Shown one piece after another: positions 8,066-17,102 of a stretch of 64,000 nucleotides of DNA (the first letter of the stretch is position 1; each line of letters starts with the position of its first letter). The stretch comes from Flagellimonas hadalis (lineage in GTDB: Bacteria; Bacteroidota; Bacteroidia; Flavobacteriales; Flavobacteriaceae). The DNA is taken from contig NZ_VNIK02000003.1 in assembly GCF_007785775.2 (NCBI RefSeq), forward strand, positions 293,478 to 357,477, read 5' to 3'. The position numbers and the translations under genes are program-made. Below the pieces are notes generated by a model. The model was not told where the DNA came from and made no database searches. It was given only the letters and a program-made list of their open reading frames with translations.

Positions 8066-9454
8066 ATGGAAGAAATCAACGATTACATCAACACCCACAA
8101 AGACAGATTTATCAGCGAACTTATCGAGCTACTCAAACTCCCCTCCATCAGTGCAGACCCTGCCTATTCACAAGATGTGCTGGAAACCGCAAAGGTCGTC
8201 CAAAAGTCACTCATCGATGCAGGTTGCGAGAACACGGAAATTTGTGAGACCACAGGTTACCCAGTGGTGTACGGCGAAAAGATCATCGCCCCGAACCTAC
8301 CCACGGTCCTAGTCTATGGCCACTACGATGTGCAGCCACCGGATCCCATGAACCTATGGGACTCCCCTCCTTTTGAACCCGTCATCAAAAAAACCGACAG
8401 GCACCCTGATGGGGCTATTTTTGCACGTGGTGCCTGCGATGATAAAGGCCAGTTTTTCATGCACGTCAAGGCCGTGGAGTTCATGATCAAGAACAATGTC
8501 CTGCCCTGCAATGTGAAGTTCATGATAGAGGGAGAAGAGGAAGTAGGCAGCGACAGTCTTCCCAATTTTCTTAGGGAAAACAGTGAAAAATTCAAGAACG
8601 ACATCATTTTGATTTCGGATACGGGCATGATTTCCAACGACACACCTTCCATAACCACTGGCCTGCGTGGACTGAGCTATGTGGAAGTGGAAGTGACCGG
8701 GGCCAACAGGGACCTTCATTCCGGGATTTATGGCGGCGCGGCACCCAATCCCATCAATGTGCTGGCCAAAATGATCGCTGCCCTGCACGATGAAAACAAC
8801 CACATCACCATTCCCGGGTTTTACGATAAGGTACAGGTCATCTCCGATGCCGAGCGTGCCGAAATGGCCAAAGCACCGTTCAATCTGGAAAAATACAAGG
8901 AAGCCTTGGATATCGGCGATGTCCATGGTGAAAAAGGATATACCACTACGGAACGATTTGGAATACGGCCCACTTTGGATGTCAATGGTATTTGGGGTGG
9001 TTATACTGGCGAAGGTGCCAAAACCGTAATTGCAAGTAAGGCCTATGCGAAAATATCCATGCGATTGGTCCCTGATCAAGATTGGCATGAGATCACCGAC
9101 CTTTTCACCAAATATTTTACCTCATTGGCCCCCAAAAGCGTGAAGGTAAAGGTAAAGCCACATCATGGTGGGCAAGCCTACGTGACCCCGATCGACGGTA
9201 TTGGCTATCAAGCCGCCGCAAAGGCCATCGAGAAGACGTTTGGAAAAAGCCCCGTTCCGCAGCGCACTGGTGGAAGTATTCCCATTGTGGCCCTTTTTGA
9301 AGAGGTTTTTGACAGTAAGACCATTCTGTTGGGATTTGGTCTGGACAGCGATGCCATCCACTCACCCAATGAGCATTTTGGGGTCTTTAACTTCTTGAAA
9401 GGAATTGAGACCATTCCGTATTTCTACAAATATTATGCGGAGATGAAGGCCTAG
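8066..9454 (+). CDS. M20-family metallopeptidase/dipeptidase
   Basis: The frame is open from 7874, but that part covers the tRNA gene, so the first ATG after it (8066) is the start, giving 462 residues. Zinc-ligand motifs are in place: VYGHYDVQPPDP, ARGACDDKGQ, the catalytic EGEEEVGS, a later ISDTGM and the C-terminal GLDSDAIHSPNEHF. A lid/dimerisation domain lies in the middle, after GLRGLSYVEVEVTG. No signal peptide is seen, so it is cytoplasmic. Members related to CNDP dipeptidases cleave small dipeptides; the substrate is not known. It ends 4 bp inside the convergent PhnA-like gene. Confidence 0.9.
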   Translation: MEEINDYINTHKDRFISELIELLKLPSISADPAYSQDVLETAKVVQKSLIDAGCENTEICETTGYPVVYGEKIIAPNLPTVLVYGHYDVQPPDPMNLWDSPPFEPVIKKTDRHPDGAIFARGACDDKGQFFMHVKAVEFMIKNNVLPCNVKFMIEGEEEVGSDSLPNFLRENSEKFKNDIILISDTGMISNDTPSITTGLRGLSYVEVEVTGANRDLHSGIYGGAAPNPINVLAKMIAALHDENNHITIPGFYDKVQVISDAERAEMAKAPFNLEKYKEALDIGDVHGEKGYTTTERFGIRPTLDVNGIWGGYTGEGAKTVIASKAYAKISMRLVPDQDWHEITDLFTKYFTSLAPKSVKVKVKPHHGGQAYVTPIDGIGYQAAAKAIEKTFGKSPVPQRTGGSIPIVALFEEVFDSKTILLGFGLDSDAIHSPNEHFGVFNFLKGIETIPYFYKYYAEMKA

Positions 9455-10029
9455 AGCTTCTTCACGTATTTGGTTAGGATGACGATCTGTTGACCGTCCA
9501 CCTTGCCTTCAATATATTCGGCATTTTCGCGATCCAGGGAAATCCGTCGCACGGCGGTTCCCTGTTTTGCGACCATGCTGGAACCCTTCACCTTCAAATC
9601 CTTGACGAGCACCACGCTGTCGCCGTTTTCCAATACAACCCCGTTGGAATCACGATGAACCACCATATCCGTGGCATCCTGACCTTCCCCGGTCGCCTTG
9701 GCCCAGGCCAAGACCTCATCATCCAAGTACATCATGTCCAACAGATCTTGGGGCCATCCTTCGGATTTTAGACGATTCAACATTCGCCAAGCCACTACCT
9801 TGACGGCATCGTGCTCGCTCCACATGCTATCGTTCAAACAACGCCAATGGTTGGAATCCATGGTTTCAGGATTCTCTATTTGGTTTTTACAAGTGGCACT
9901 TATCAAAATACTGCCATCCAATCCTCCTGTAGAAACAGGTGGAACCTCATAAATAACCAAGTCGTCGGCAGCCCCGCTTAGTTCGCATTGGTTTCCGCTC
10001 CTGTTCTGTAAATCTTCCAATAATCCCAT
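9451..10029 (-). CDS. PhnA-domain protein (YjdM-like)
   Basis: A 192-residue protein. The N-terminal part has a zinc-ribbon-like piece (CELSGAADDLVIYEVPP), and the C-terminal 70 residues form the SH3-like PhnA domain (DSNGVVLENGDSVVLVKDLKVKG). PhnA/YjdM was once tied to phosphonate use, but the family has no proven role in that pathway, and no phosphonate genes lie here. It stands alone, convergent with the M20 peptidase gene and divergent from the BlaI gene. Confidence 0.88.
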   Translation of the reverse strand: MGLLEDLQNRSGNQCELSGAADDLVIYEVPPVSTGGLDGSILISATCKNQIENPETMDSNHWRCLNDSMWSEHDAVKVVAWRMLNRLKSEGWPQDLLDMMYLDDEVLAWAKATGEGQDATDMVVHRDSNGVVLENGDSVVLVKDLKVKGSSMVAKQGTAVRRISLDRENAEYIEGKVDGQQIVILTKYVKKL

Positions 10030-10098
10030 GTTGTTGTATTTGTCGGCAAACTTAACATTTTTGGAAAGTAAAACATCCCATTATCAATTTTAACAAAC

Positions 10099-10140
10099 TC
10101 TACATTTGTAGAATTAAAATATTTGTTCTATGTTTGTAGA
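10099..10140 (+). promoter_or_regulatory. Twin BlaI-type operators overlapping a promoter
   Basis: TCTACATTTGTAGA (10099-10112) has perfect 6-bp arms; TCTATGTTTGTAGA (10127-10140) is a close second copy with centres 28 bp apart. TTTG (10105-10108) and TATGTTTG (10129-10136), with a 20-bp spacer, form a good Bacteroidota promoter, so both promoter elements lie inside the operators. This arrangement is what a BlaI/MecI repressor would use to control its own operon. Confidence 0.65.
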
Positions 10141-10161
10141 GCAAAGTTAAAAATACCACAG

Positions 10162-10527
10162 ATGCAATTGTCAAAAGCAGAAGAAGAATTGATGAACATT
10201 GTTTGGATGTTAAAGAAGGCCTACATGAAAGACCTGCTGGATGCCTACCCGGAACCCAAACCGGCCACCACCACCGTGGCGACCCTTTTAAAACGGATGG
10301 CAGACAAAGGTTTTGTGGCTTATAAGACCATTGGCAGAAGTAGGGAATACTATCCTTTGGTGAAAAAACAGGATTATTTTTCCAAGCACGTGAACGGGCT
10401 CATCAAAAACTTTTTTAACGATAGCGCCAGCCAATTTGCTTCCTTCTTTGCCAAAGAAACGAACCTGAGCAAAGCTGAATTGGAAGAATTGAGAAAATTG
10501 ATTGACAACGAAATCAAAAAGAAGTAA
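10162..10527 (+). CDS. BlaI/MecI/CopY-family repressor
   Basis: The frame opens at 10123, but that lies inside the promoter; ATG at 10162 gives 121 residues starting MQLSKAEEELMNIVW, the usual family start. The N-terminal winged helix (about 5-72) and a C-terminal dimerisation helix region are present. In the family, the repressor is cleaved or released when the partner M56 membrane protease is activated. The stop is 2 bp before the M56 start, so the two are co-expressed. Twin operators upstream suggest autoregulation. No beta-lactamase gene is nearby, so the inducing signal may be different. Confidence 0.9.
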   Translation: MQLSKAEEELMNIVWMLKKAYMKDLLDAYPEPKPATTTVATLLKRMADKGFVAYKTIGRSREYYPLVKKQDYFSKHVNGLIKNFFNDSASQFASFFAKETNLSKAELEELRKLIDNEIKKK

Positions 10528-10529
10528 CT

Positions 10530-12737
10530 ATGTTGGTCTTCCTATTAAAATCCACCGCATGCCTAGTCATTTTCTTGGCCTTTTATAAACTGGTACTGGA
10601 AAAGGAAAGCATCCACCAGTTCAAGCGATTCTTTCTGTTGGGCGCATTGATTGCTTCCTTTTTGATCCCTGCCGTGGTCTTTACCGAATATGTGGACGTG
10701 CCGGAGCAAATAGTTCTTTCAGCATCCCCTATTGCCGGGGAGATACCGAACACCACAACTGAACAAGTAGTTGCAGAAGAGTCCTATTTTGATTGGGAAA
10801 TTGGATTGTGGACAGTTTACATTATTGGTGTTATCGGATTTGGATTTCGATTTTTAAGGAACCTGGCGCAAATCACGCTACGCATCCGTAAGAATCCCAA
10901 ATTCAAGGAAAATTTTATCACTCGGGTCCTTTTAAGACAATCCCTACCTCCACATACCTTCTTCAACTATGTCTTTTTGAACCAAAGGCAGTTTGAGGAA
11001 AAACATATTCCCCAAGAAGTGCTTTTACATGAGGAGACCCATGCGAAGCAACGACATAGTTTGGATATCCTGCTCATTGAACTGGCACAGGTTTTTTTGT
11101 GGTTCAACCCTATCATTTATTTGTTCAAATCGTCCATAAAGCTGAACCACGAATTTTTGGCGGACAGGGCCGTGATCAGCAAGAATTGTGACCATTCGCA
11201 TTATCAGAATACCATCTTATCGTACTTATCACACGATAGTTTTGAAAAATATCAGTCGACCGGCATTGCCAATGCCATTAATTATTCATCAATCAAAAAA
11301 CGTTTTACAGTCATGAAAACAAACACATCAAGAAAATCATTTGTATTGAGGAGCCTGCTCGTGCTTCCGCTTACAGCCCTGTTATTGTTCGGGTTTAGCG
11401 AAAAACGACAAATTGAAAAAGAGACTTCCATTGACAAAGTCATTAGATTAGATCTTTTGGAAAATGGAAGCGTTCAATTGGGAAATGAAATCGTGCAATT
11501 GAATGAACTCTCAAAAATTTTAAAACAAGATTACTTACAAACATTTGATGCCAAAAAAACCAAGGTTGAAATGAATGTTGTGCAGCCGATACATTACAAC
11601 GTCATAAGCGCTGTGGCAGAAGAAATAAGAACAACAGGAGTAGACCAAATTAATGTGTTTGCAAATGAGGTGATTATGGATAAAGGCCAATTCAAGGAAA
11701 ATATTCCCATTACTCCCACCACAACTATGTTGAATGCCAACATGATGACGGTGGTCGGTAATAGCACAGAAAAAGGCGTCTCCCAATCCGACCTTAAGGT
11801 CTATAATGAATTGGCGAAAAAATACAACGCCATCCCGATTGAAAAAAGGACAATCCCTTTGGAAGATTTGAAAGAATTGGAGCGCATCTATCGAGAAATG
11901 GACGAAACACAAAAGGAGCATGCACTACCTTTCCCAGAATGTTTGCCAAAACAGGATAGTCAAAAAGCCATCGATTTCATTGAAATCCACATCAATAATA
12001 ACGGTAAATTGTTATTTCAAGGCAAGATAGTTCCCTTGGAAGATTTAAAGGAAATGCTTTCCAAAGTCAACGAACATCTTTCCTATGATCAACGTAAAAA
12101 AACGGTCCGTTCGGTCATATACGTAGAGGCCAAGACTCCAAAAGATGTCATCCAAAAGGTGGATAAAATCATTGCGGAATACGGTTCTGCCACCATCAAC
12201 ATTGTGGGTCCAGAAACTTCCATGCAATCCAGTGCCTCCCGTGAGGAAATGAAGGAATACAATGCCTTGGCCAAAAAGTACAATGCCATGGACCAGAACC
12301 ATATGATCATCAAAAAACAAGAGGTAAAACGATTGAAGGAAATCTATGGCAAAATGTCCAAAAAGCAACAGGAAGATGCCGAACCCTTCCCCAATTTTCC
12401 ACCGCCACCACCGGCTCCCGATGCACCTGAACCTCCTAAAAATGTTCCAGCAATAGAGGCGGCTGTTCCTTCTCCTCCCAGTGTTGCGCCAGTTGAGGAA
12501 CCAACTTCCGCACTACCTGCACCTCCTGCCCCACCAGAACCAAAGTCTCCATTGGAGCATATCAAGGAAATGGCTGCCAAGGGGGCAACTTTTACCTTTA
12601 ACGGAAAAGAAATATCCAGCAAGAAAGCCATTGAGGTGGTTAAAGAGAACAAATTCATATATATCTTATCAATGACATCCGAAGGAGACCACCCTGTGGT
12701 GAAACTAGGTGCCAAGCCCATTGAAATAGAAAGCTAG
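10530..12737 (+). CDS. M56-family (BlaR1-like) membrane metalloprotease
   Basis: A 735-residue inner-membrane protein. Helices lie near 2-22, 33-52, 92-112 and 272-290. The zinc protease motif HEETH (167-171) with Glu208 in NHEFLAD shows an active M56 peptidase domain. Instead of the penicillin-binding sensor of BlaR1, the region outside holds a fragment repeated twice: YNELAKKYNAIP near 430 and YNALAKKYNAMD near 575, each followed by a charged helix and PFP. A Pro-rich linker (about 620-675) precedes a last conserved segment. It is the partner of the BlaI repressor; the sensed signal is unknown. Confidence 0.88.
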   Translation: MLVFLLKSTACLVIFLAFYKLVLEKESIHQFKRFFLLGALIASFLIPAVVFTEYVDVPEQIVLSASPIAGEIPNTTTEQVVAEESYFDWEIGLWTVYIIGVIGFGFRFLRNLAQITLRIRKNPKFKENFITRVLLRQSLPPHTFFNYVFLNQRQFEEKHIPQEVLLHEETHAKQRHSLDILLIELAQVFLWFNPIIYLFKSSIKLNHEFLADRAVISKNCDHSHYQNTILSYLSHDSFEKYQSTGIANAINYSSIKKRFTVMKTNTSRKSFVLRSLLVLPLTALLLFGFSEKRQIEKETSIDKVIRLDLLENGSVQLGNEIVQLNELSKILKQDYLQTFDAKKTKVEMNVVQPIHYNVISAVAEEIRTTGVDQINVFANEVIMDKGQFKENIPITPTTTMLNANMMTVVGNSTEKGVSQSDLKVYNELAKKYNAIPIEKRTIPLEDLKELERIYREMDETQKEHALPFPECLPKQDSQKAIDFIEIHINNNGKLLFQGKIVPLEDLKEMLSKVNEHLSYDQRKKTVRSVIYVEAKTPKDVIQKVDKIIAEYGSATINIVGPETSMQSSASREEMKEYNALAKKYNAMDQNHMIIKKQEVKRLKEIYGKMSKKQQEDAEPFPNFPPPPPAPDAPEPPKNVPAIEAAVPSPPSVAPVEEPTSALPAPPAPPEPKSPLEHIKEMAAKGATFTFNGKEISSKKAIEVVKENKFIYILSMTSEGDHPVVKLGAKPIEIES

Positions 12738-12761
12738 TGGTCCAAGAAGTCTAATTATGTT

Positions 12762-12785
12762 AAAAGCCCCTTAATTGGGGCTTTT
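12762..12785 (+). terminator. Terminator after the BlaI-M56 operon
   Basis: AAAAGCCCC (12762-12770) and GGGGCTTTT (12777-12785) form a perfect 9-bp stem around the loop TTAATT, 24 bp after the M56 stop codon. The T run is short and belongs to the stem, so efficiency may be moderate. Confidence 0.75.
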
Positions 12786-12845
12786 CATGTAACAATAGTT
12801 CCAAAATCACGTTCTAATACCCTATCAATCAAAGAGAACACGAAC

Positions 12846-13946
12846 ATGCTACAACGTTTTTTTATTTTTTGCTCTGGAGCCGACACTGAAATCTTAAAAA
12901 CCTGCTCCAATGGCGAACAGAACAAATATGCCGGAATTGGTGCTACGGTATTCTTCACCGCCGTTATGGCGTTCATTGCCAGCGGTTATGCCCTTTACAC
13001 GGTTTTTGACAATATTTACACGTCCATCTTTTTTGGATTGATCTGGGGGCTTTTGATCTTCAATCTGGACCGATATATCGTTTCCACCATTAAAAAGAGG
13101 GACAATTTTAAAAATGAGCTGCTCCAAGCTGCTCCACGTATCGTTTTGGCTTTGATCATTGCCGTGGTCATCTCCAAACCCTTGGAAATGAAAATCTTTG
13201 AGAAGGAAATCAACCAAGTACTTCTGGAAGAAAAAAATGCCATGACCTTGGACAACAAGGAGCAGTTGGCGCTTCAATACACCCCAAAAATGGCGAGCCT
13301 TAACCAAGACATTGCCAACCTGAAAGGGGAAATTGCCGCCAAAGAAGCAGAGACCAATGCATTGTACGACACCTATATTTCCGAGGCTGAAGGCACTGCG
13401 GGAACAGGTCTTTTGGGTAAAGGACCCGTCTATAAGGAAAAACGTGATAAACACGATGCCGCCTTGGCGGAACTCAACACCTTGAAAGAAACCAACGCAA
13501 CCAAAATTACAGGCCTAGAAGCCCAAATTGCGGCCTTGGAAACGGATTACAATACGGCGGTGACCAATTCCCAACCCATCATCGATGGTTTTGACGGACT
13601 CATGGCGCGCATCAACGCCTTGGGCAAATTGCCTTGGTTCCCTTCCTTTTTTATCTTTTTGTTGTTCTTGGCCATTGAAACGGCACCTATCATTGCCAAA
13701 CTGTTGGCCCCCAAAGGGGAATACGACTTCAAGTTTGAAGAGCAGGAAAGTGTGGTGTCCACTTGGGTGACCCAAAAAGTGGAGCAACGCAAACTGCTGT
13801 TGACCACCGATGGGGAAATCAATCAGCAAATCTATACCGACATCAAGAACGAGGAGGAATTGTACCAATACAAAAAGAAGAAAGCCGAGGAGCTGCTACG
13901 CTTGCAGGCCGACTCTTTCCACAACGTCCAAGTGAAGGGGCTTTAG
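12846..13946 (+). CDS. DUF4407 membrane protein
   Basis: A 366-residue protein matching the DUF4407 pattern: a short N-terminus, helices at about 30-50 and 58-77 with the conserved NLDRYIVSTIKK after the second, a third helix near 95-115, a long coiled coil (about 125-240, rich in Lys, Glu and Ala) and a last helix around 262-282. The function of the family is unknown; the shape suggests two membrane anchors joined by an extra-membrane coiled coil. It may have its own transcript after the terminator at 12762. It overlaps the convergent MutS-like gene by 4 bp. Confidence 0.88.
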   Translation: MLQRFFIFCSGADTEILKTCSNGEQNKYAGIGATVFFTAVMAFIASGYALYTVFDNIYTSIFFGLIWGLLIFNLDRYIVSTIKKRDNFKNELLQAAPRIVLALIIAVVISKPLEMKIFEKEINQVLLEEKNAMTLDNKEQLALQYTPKMASLNQDIANLKGEIAAKEAETNALYDTYISEAEGTAGTGLLGKGPVYKEKRDKHDAALAELNTLKETNATKITGLEAQIAALETDYNTAVTNSQPIIDGFDGLMARINALGKLPWFPSFFIFLLFLAIETAPIIAKLLAPKGEYDFKFEEQESVVSTWVTQKVEQRKLLLTTDGEINQQIYTDIKNEEELYQYKKKKAEELLRLQADSFHNVQVKGL

Positions 13947-15712
13947 TCCACAATCCCCATTTTTTTCAGGAGGAAAGAGGCATTCATGTTCTGGCAGATG
14001 CCTTCCTTAAAACGGTAGTCAAAATAGAGTTCCCCGTTTACGATCTGGGCATCAAAATAATGGTTTTCCACTTGGGGGAGTTCATTGGCCAAGGTGCATA
14101 GGCTCAAATCGTGGGTGGCGACCAAACCTGTGGCTCCCGAGCGCACCAATCGTTCCACAAACTTTTTGGAACCCTCGGCCTTGTCCACGCTATTGGTACC
14201 TTTGAGGATTTCATCCAAGACCACAAAACATTCTCCCTTTTCCAGTTCGTCCACAATGTATTTCAATCGCTTCAGCTCCGCATAGAAATACGAGGTCTCA
14301 TCGGTCAAGGAATCCGAGGAACGCATACTGGTCAGCAGTCGAACAGGTTTGTATTTTACTTCTTTTCCATTGACGGGCAGTCCCATATTGGCCATTACAA
14401 TTTGAAGGGAAACGGCCCGAAGGAAGGTACTCTTCCCGGCCATATTGGCCCCGGTCACAATACAAAATCGACCTTTACCTATGGTAAAATCATTTAAGAC
14501 GTTCTTTTTTGAATCGACCAAAGGGTGTCCCATTTCCTTTCCGCTCAAAACAACTTCACCTTGCACCAGCGTTGGGTAGGTGTGCGTCGGATGGTTAAAA
14601 GCATAAGTACCCAGACTGTTGTAGGCATCGAACTGGGCCATGGCGAAAAACCACTCTTCCACCTCCTTTCCGTATTTTGTGATCCAAGATTCCACTCGAT
14701 GGGCAAAATATAAGCTCCAGAGCAGTAAACCCTGTCCGAACATCAACACCAAAAGGTTGTTCTGCTGATCAAAAAGATCCAATCGTTGACCAAAGCTTTT
14801 CAATATTTGGGAAGTCCTTTTCCCCTCTGTCTCCAATTTTTTCTGAAGATCTTGCAAGAGCTCCGAGGTAAAGGTCTGCTCCTCCAGTTCAGAGATGAGT
14901 CGTTGGTGTTGCTGGATGGTTTCCTGCGCTTGGGACACATGGGAGGCAAACTTGAGAATGTTTTTGGAGAAACGTCCAACAACCCCAATTCCCAAAAAGT
15001 ACCACATCAAAACCAAAATTTCGGGCACTATGCCCAAAATGGCCAGAACGATCCACAGCATGGAACCCAGCGCAAAAAGGGGCGCCACTATGCCGACCCA
15101 TTTTGGGGTGAAGGGTTTGTGGTTTTTCATCCAGTTCGCTACCACCGCAGGAGCTATTTTGGGCTTGGTTTCCCCTGCCAGGGAAGAAAAATGTTGGCAC
15201 CATTCCGGCAATCGTGCCAATTCTTGGATGGCTTTCTGCTTTTGGGCAATATCCTTTGGATATCCGTCCAACAAAAGCCCCGCAAAAACTTCACGCCCTT
15301 GCGGCAAGGTGGTCCGGTTTGCGTATTGATAAAAAGAGCCTCTTCCAAAAAGATCGAGATCCTGTGCATAGGGATGGTCCGGTTGTAAAAACTCCTTTCC
15401 ATCCGGCAAATGATAGTAGCGCCGGTCCAAGACCTCCAATTCGTTCGTATTGATGTCGATGAGTCTTTGCAGATAGGCTTTATGGCGTTTAACGTCACTA
15501 AAACTGGTCACCAAATACAGAAACAGCACCATGCCCAAAGGCAACACCACGAAAACCATCTGGGTGTCCCACAGGAAATATCCCGCAACTGCCATGCCCA
15601 CGAAAACGGACAAACGCAAAGTGGCCAAAAGGGACAATCGCTTTTTTGTCCTTTGAAGTGACTGTCTATGCTTTTCCCTTTGGGAAGTATAAAATTCTTT
15701 TAAATCTTGCAT
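13943..15712 (-). CDS. Membrane-anchored MutS-like ATPase
   Basis: A protein of about 589 residues with a MutS-type ATPase at the C-terminus: Walker A in TGANMAGKSTFLR, Walker B in CFVVLDEILKGTN, and the switch VATHDLS. It lacks the MutS mismatch-binding and connector domains. The N-terminal half has two pairs of hydrophobic helices (about residues 28-70 and 205-245), so it is probably bound to the inner membrane, which is odd for a DNA repair protein. The frame can start at TTG (15721), but ATG at 15712 is preferred. It follows the YjbR gene by 5 bp. Members are annotated as MutS-related proteins; the substrate is unknown. Confidence 0.85.
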   Translation of the reverse strand: MQDLKEFYTSQREKHRQSLQRTKKRLSLLATLRLSVFVGMAVAGYFLWDTQMVFVVLPLGMVLFLYLVTSFSDVKRHKAYLQRLIDINTNELEVLDRRYYHLPDGKEFLQPDHPYAQDLDLFGRGSFYQYANRTTLPQGREVFAGLLLDGYPKDIAQKQKAIQELARLPEWCQHFSSLAGETKPKIAPAVVANWMKNHKPFTPKWVGIVAPLFALGSMLWIVLAILGIVPEILVLMWYFLGIGVVGRFSKNILKFASHVSQAQETIQQHQRLISELEEQTFTSELLQDLQKKLETEGKRTSQILKSFGQRLDLFDQQNNLLVLMFGQGLLLWSLYFAHRVESWITKYGKEVEEWFFAMAQFDAYNSLGTYAFNHPTHTYPTLVQGEVVLSGKEMGHPLVDSKKNVLNDFTIGKGRFCIVTGANMAGKSTFLRAVSLQIVMANMGLPVNGKEVKYKPVRLLTSMRSSDSLTDETSYFYAELKRLKYIVDELEKGECFVVLDEILKGTNSVDKAEGSKKFVERLVRSGATGLVATHDLSLCTLANELPQVENHYFDAQIVNGELYFDYRFKEGICQNMNASFLLKKMGIVD

Positions 15713-15717
15713 TAAAT

Positions 15718-16077
15718 TCAACCTAAGTCTTTCAGCTCCTGTTGCAATTTCTTGGTCAATCCGGATACGACCAAATCATAGGAATGGTTAGTCAACTCCA
15801 CTATCAATTGGAGCGGTAATTGTTCCAGGAACAGTGTGTTCCAATGGGTTTTGCTCATATGGTAACCGGGGACGATGCTTCCATCATAGGTTTCACGAAG
15901 CTCTTCGGACCGTTCAGGATCACATTTCAGGTTGCATTGGGAAGGAATGCGCTCCAAGGGCACCAAAGCGAACATTTTCCCCATTACTTTGAAAACCAAG
16001 GTATCGGGACCAAAGGGAAGTTCCTCGGTCACTCCTTTTTTGGCCAAGCAAAGTTCACGGAACGCTTCAATGTCCAT
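15718..16077 (-). CDS. MmcQ/YjbR-family protein
   Basis: A 119-residue small globular protein with the YjbR signature: the opening MDIEAFRELCLAKKGVTEELPFG, a central FKVMGKMFALVPL strand pair and the late SKTHWNTLFLEQLP. Members have a CyaY-like fold and are called DNA-binding on thin evidence; a function here cannot be given. It is followed by the MutS-like gene with almost no gap and preceded by the Dabb gene by 2 bp, so it belongs to a run of six minus-strand genes. Confidence 0.87.
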   Translation of the reverse strand: MDIEAFRELCLAKKGVTEELPFGPDTLVFKVMGKMFALVPLERIPSQCNLKCDPERSEELRETYDGSIVPGYHMSKTHWNTLFLEQLPLQLIVELTNHSYDLVVSGLTKKLQQELKDLG

Positions 16078-16079
16078 GG

Positions 16080-16475
16080 TCAGATGCCTTCAGAATCGTA
16101 AACGATGACCTTTTCCCAAAGGTCCTTACACTCCCCGATGAACACCAAATGCGGCGGCTCTGTCTGATAGGCCGCTTGATCTTCGGCAGATTCGAACGAA
16201 AGGATCAAGGAGTAGGTAAATGAATCGTCCACCACATCACGGATCGCTTTGGGCGGTTTGCCGATAAATTTGGTCTTGGCGTACTGGGAATTGTCCAGAA
16301 ACTTCTTCAACGATGCTTCAAAAGTGGCCCTGTCGGCCTGACTGTCGGGGTTCTTGAACCAGAAATAGACCACGTGGGCAAAGGTGTGGTCAAAAGTTGC
16401 TTTGTCGGATTCCTGTGCGTTGCTCATAACAGATATCATCCCTACCAAGAGCAGGGTCAAAATTTTGGTTTTCAT
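16080..16475 (-). CDS. Exported Dabb (stress-responsive A/B barrel) protein
   Basis: A 131-residue protein with a signal peptide (MKTKILTLLLVGMISVMSNAQ, cleavage near 21) and one Dabb domain: FAHVVYFWFKNPDS at the start and the characteristic central and C-terminal strands (SFTYSLILSFESAEDQAAYQ, WEKVIVYDSEG). Dabb domains form dimeric ferredoxin-like barrels. Most are cytoplasmic, so export to the periplasm is a flavobacterial variant. It lies 3 bp after the DUF4230 gene in the same run. No enzymatic role can be assigned. Confidence 0.83.
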   Translation of the reverse strand: MKTKILTLLLVGMISVMSNAQESDKATFDHTFAHVVYFWFKNPDSQADRATFEASLKKFLDNSQYAKTKFIGKPPKAIRDVVDDSFTYSLILSFESAEDQAAYQTEPPHLVFIGECKDLWEKVIVYDSEGI

Positions 16476-16478
16476 TGT

Positions 16479-17102
16479 TTACTGTTCTATAAATTGTTTT
16501 TCCCTATTTGAAATCTCCAAGGCGGAATAGTCCAGCTTCCAACCGATGGTCTCCACGATCTTTTCCACCAAAAGTACGGCTTGGAGCGCTTCTTTCCTAG
16601 CTGTTTCCATCAGTCCACTTTCCGGTATCTTTTCTTTGATATGGTGTATGGCCTCTTGGTTGAGTTGGGTAAGGTCTGTGGGTGAAAAACTGTTAAATAT
16701 CCCGTTCTTGATGTCGTAAAATTGCAGGTCGGGCTCAATGGACAAGACTTCGGGCTGTGGAAAATGGCTTAGGATGATCCGTTTGGTCTCGGTGTCCGCC
16801 TTCAGGTCCAACTTGCTCAAATCATATCCGATATGCGCCTTGGCCTTGATCACGATCAGTGCCTTCTTCTTGCTCCGGAACAGGCTCATAAAACTGTCCT
16901 TGGTATTCTCGTAGTGGTAAATCTCTGCAAAATCGCCTTCCACGGAGACCAGTTTGCACACGCTCCTGATCTTGTCCAGAAGTACGGTGGACTGGTGCTC
17001 GGTAATTTCCTTGCTCCGTTTTTTTCGGAACAGGGAAAAAAGCCAATACATCAATATGGCTCCCAAGATCAGTCCCAGAACGGAATCGAATACTTCACCC
17101 AT
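16479..17102 (-). CDS. DUF4230 membrane-anchored protein
   Basis: A 207-residue protein with one N-terminal helix (about residues 6-25), a basic stop-transfer segment RKKRSKE, then a soluble domain containing YHYENTKDSFMSLFRSKKKALIVIKAKAHIGYDLSKL, the core of DUF4230. The function is unknown in the family. Its start overlaps the end of the DUF4260 gene by 8 bp, which suggests translational coupling. Confidence 0.85.
   Translation of the reverse strand: MGEVFDSVLGLILGAILMYWLFSLFRKKRSKEITEHQSTVLLDKIRSVCKLVSVEGDFAEIYHYENTKDSFMSLFRSKKKALIVIKAKAHIGYDLSKLDLKADTETKRIILSHFPQPEVLSIEPDLQFYDIKNGIFNSFSPTDLTQLNQEAIHHIKEKIPESGLMETARKEALQAVLLVEKIVETIGWKLDYSALEISNREKQFIEQ

Noticed and set aside
8354..9088. 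A 244-codon minus-strand frame inside the M20 peptidase
   Set aside because: Shadow frame; the peptidase on the plus strand carries all zinc motifs across this span.
10162..12737. Beta-lactam resistance regulation by the BlaI-BlaR-like pair
   Set aside because: There is no penicillin-binding domain in the M56 protein and no beta-lactamase gene in the window, so a resistance role is not supported.
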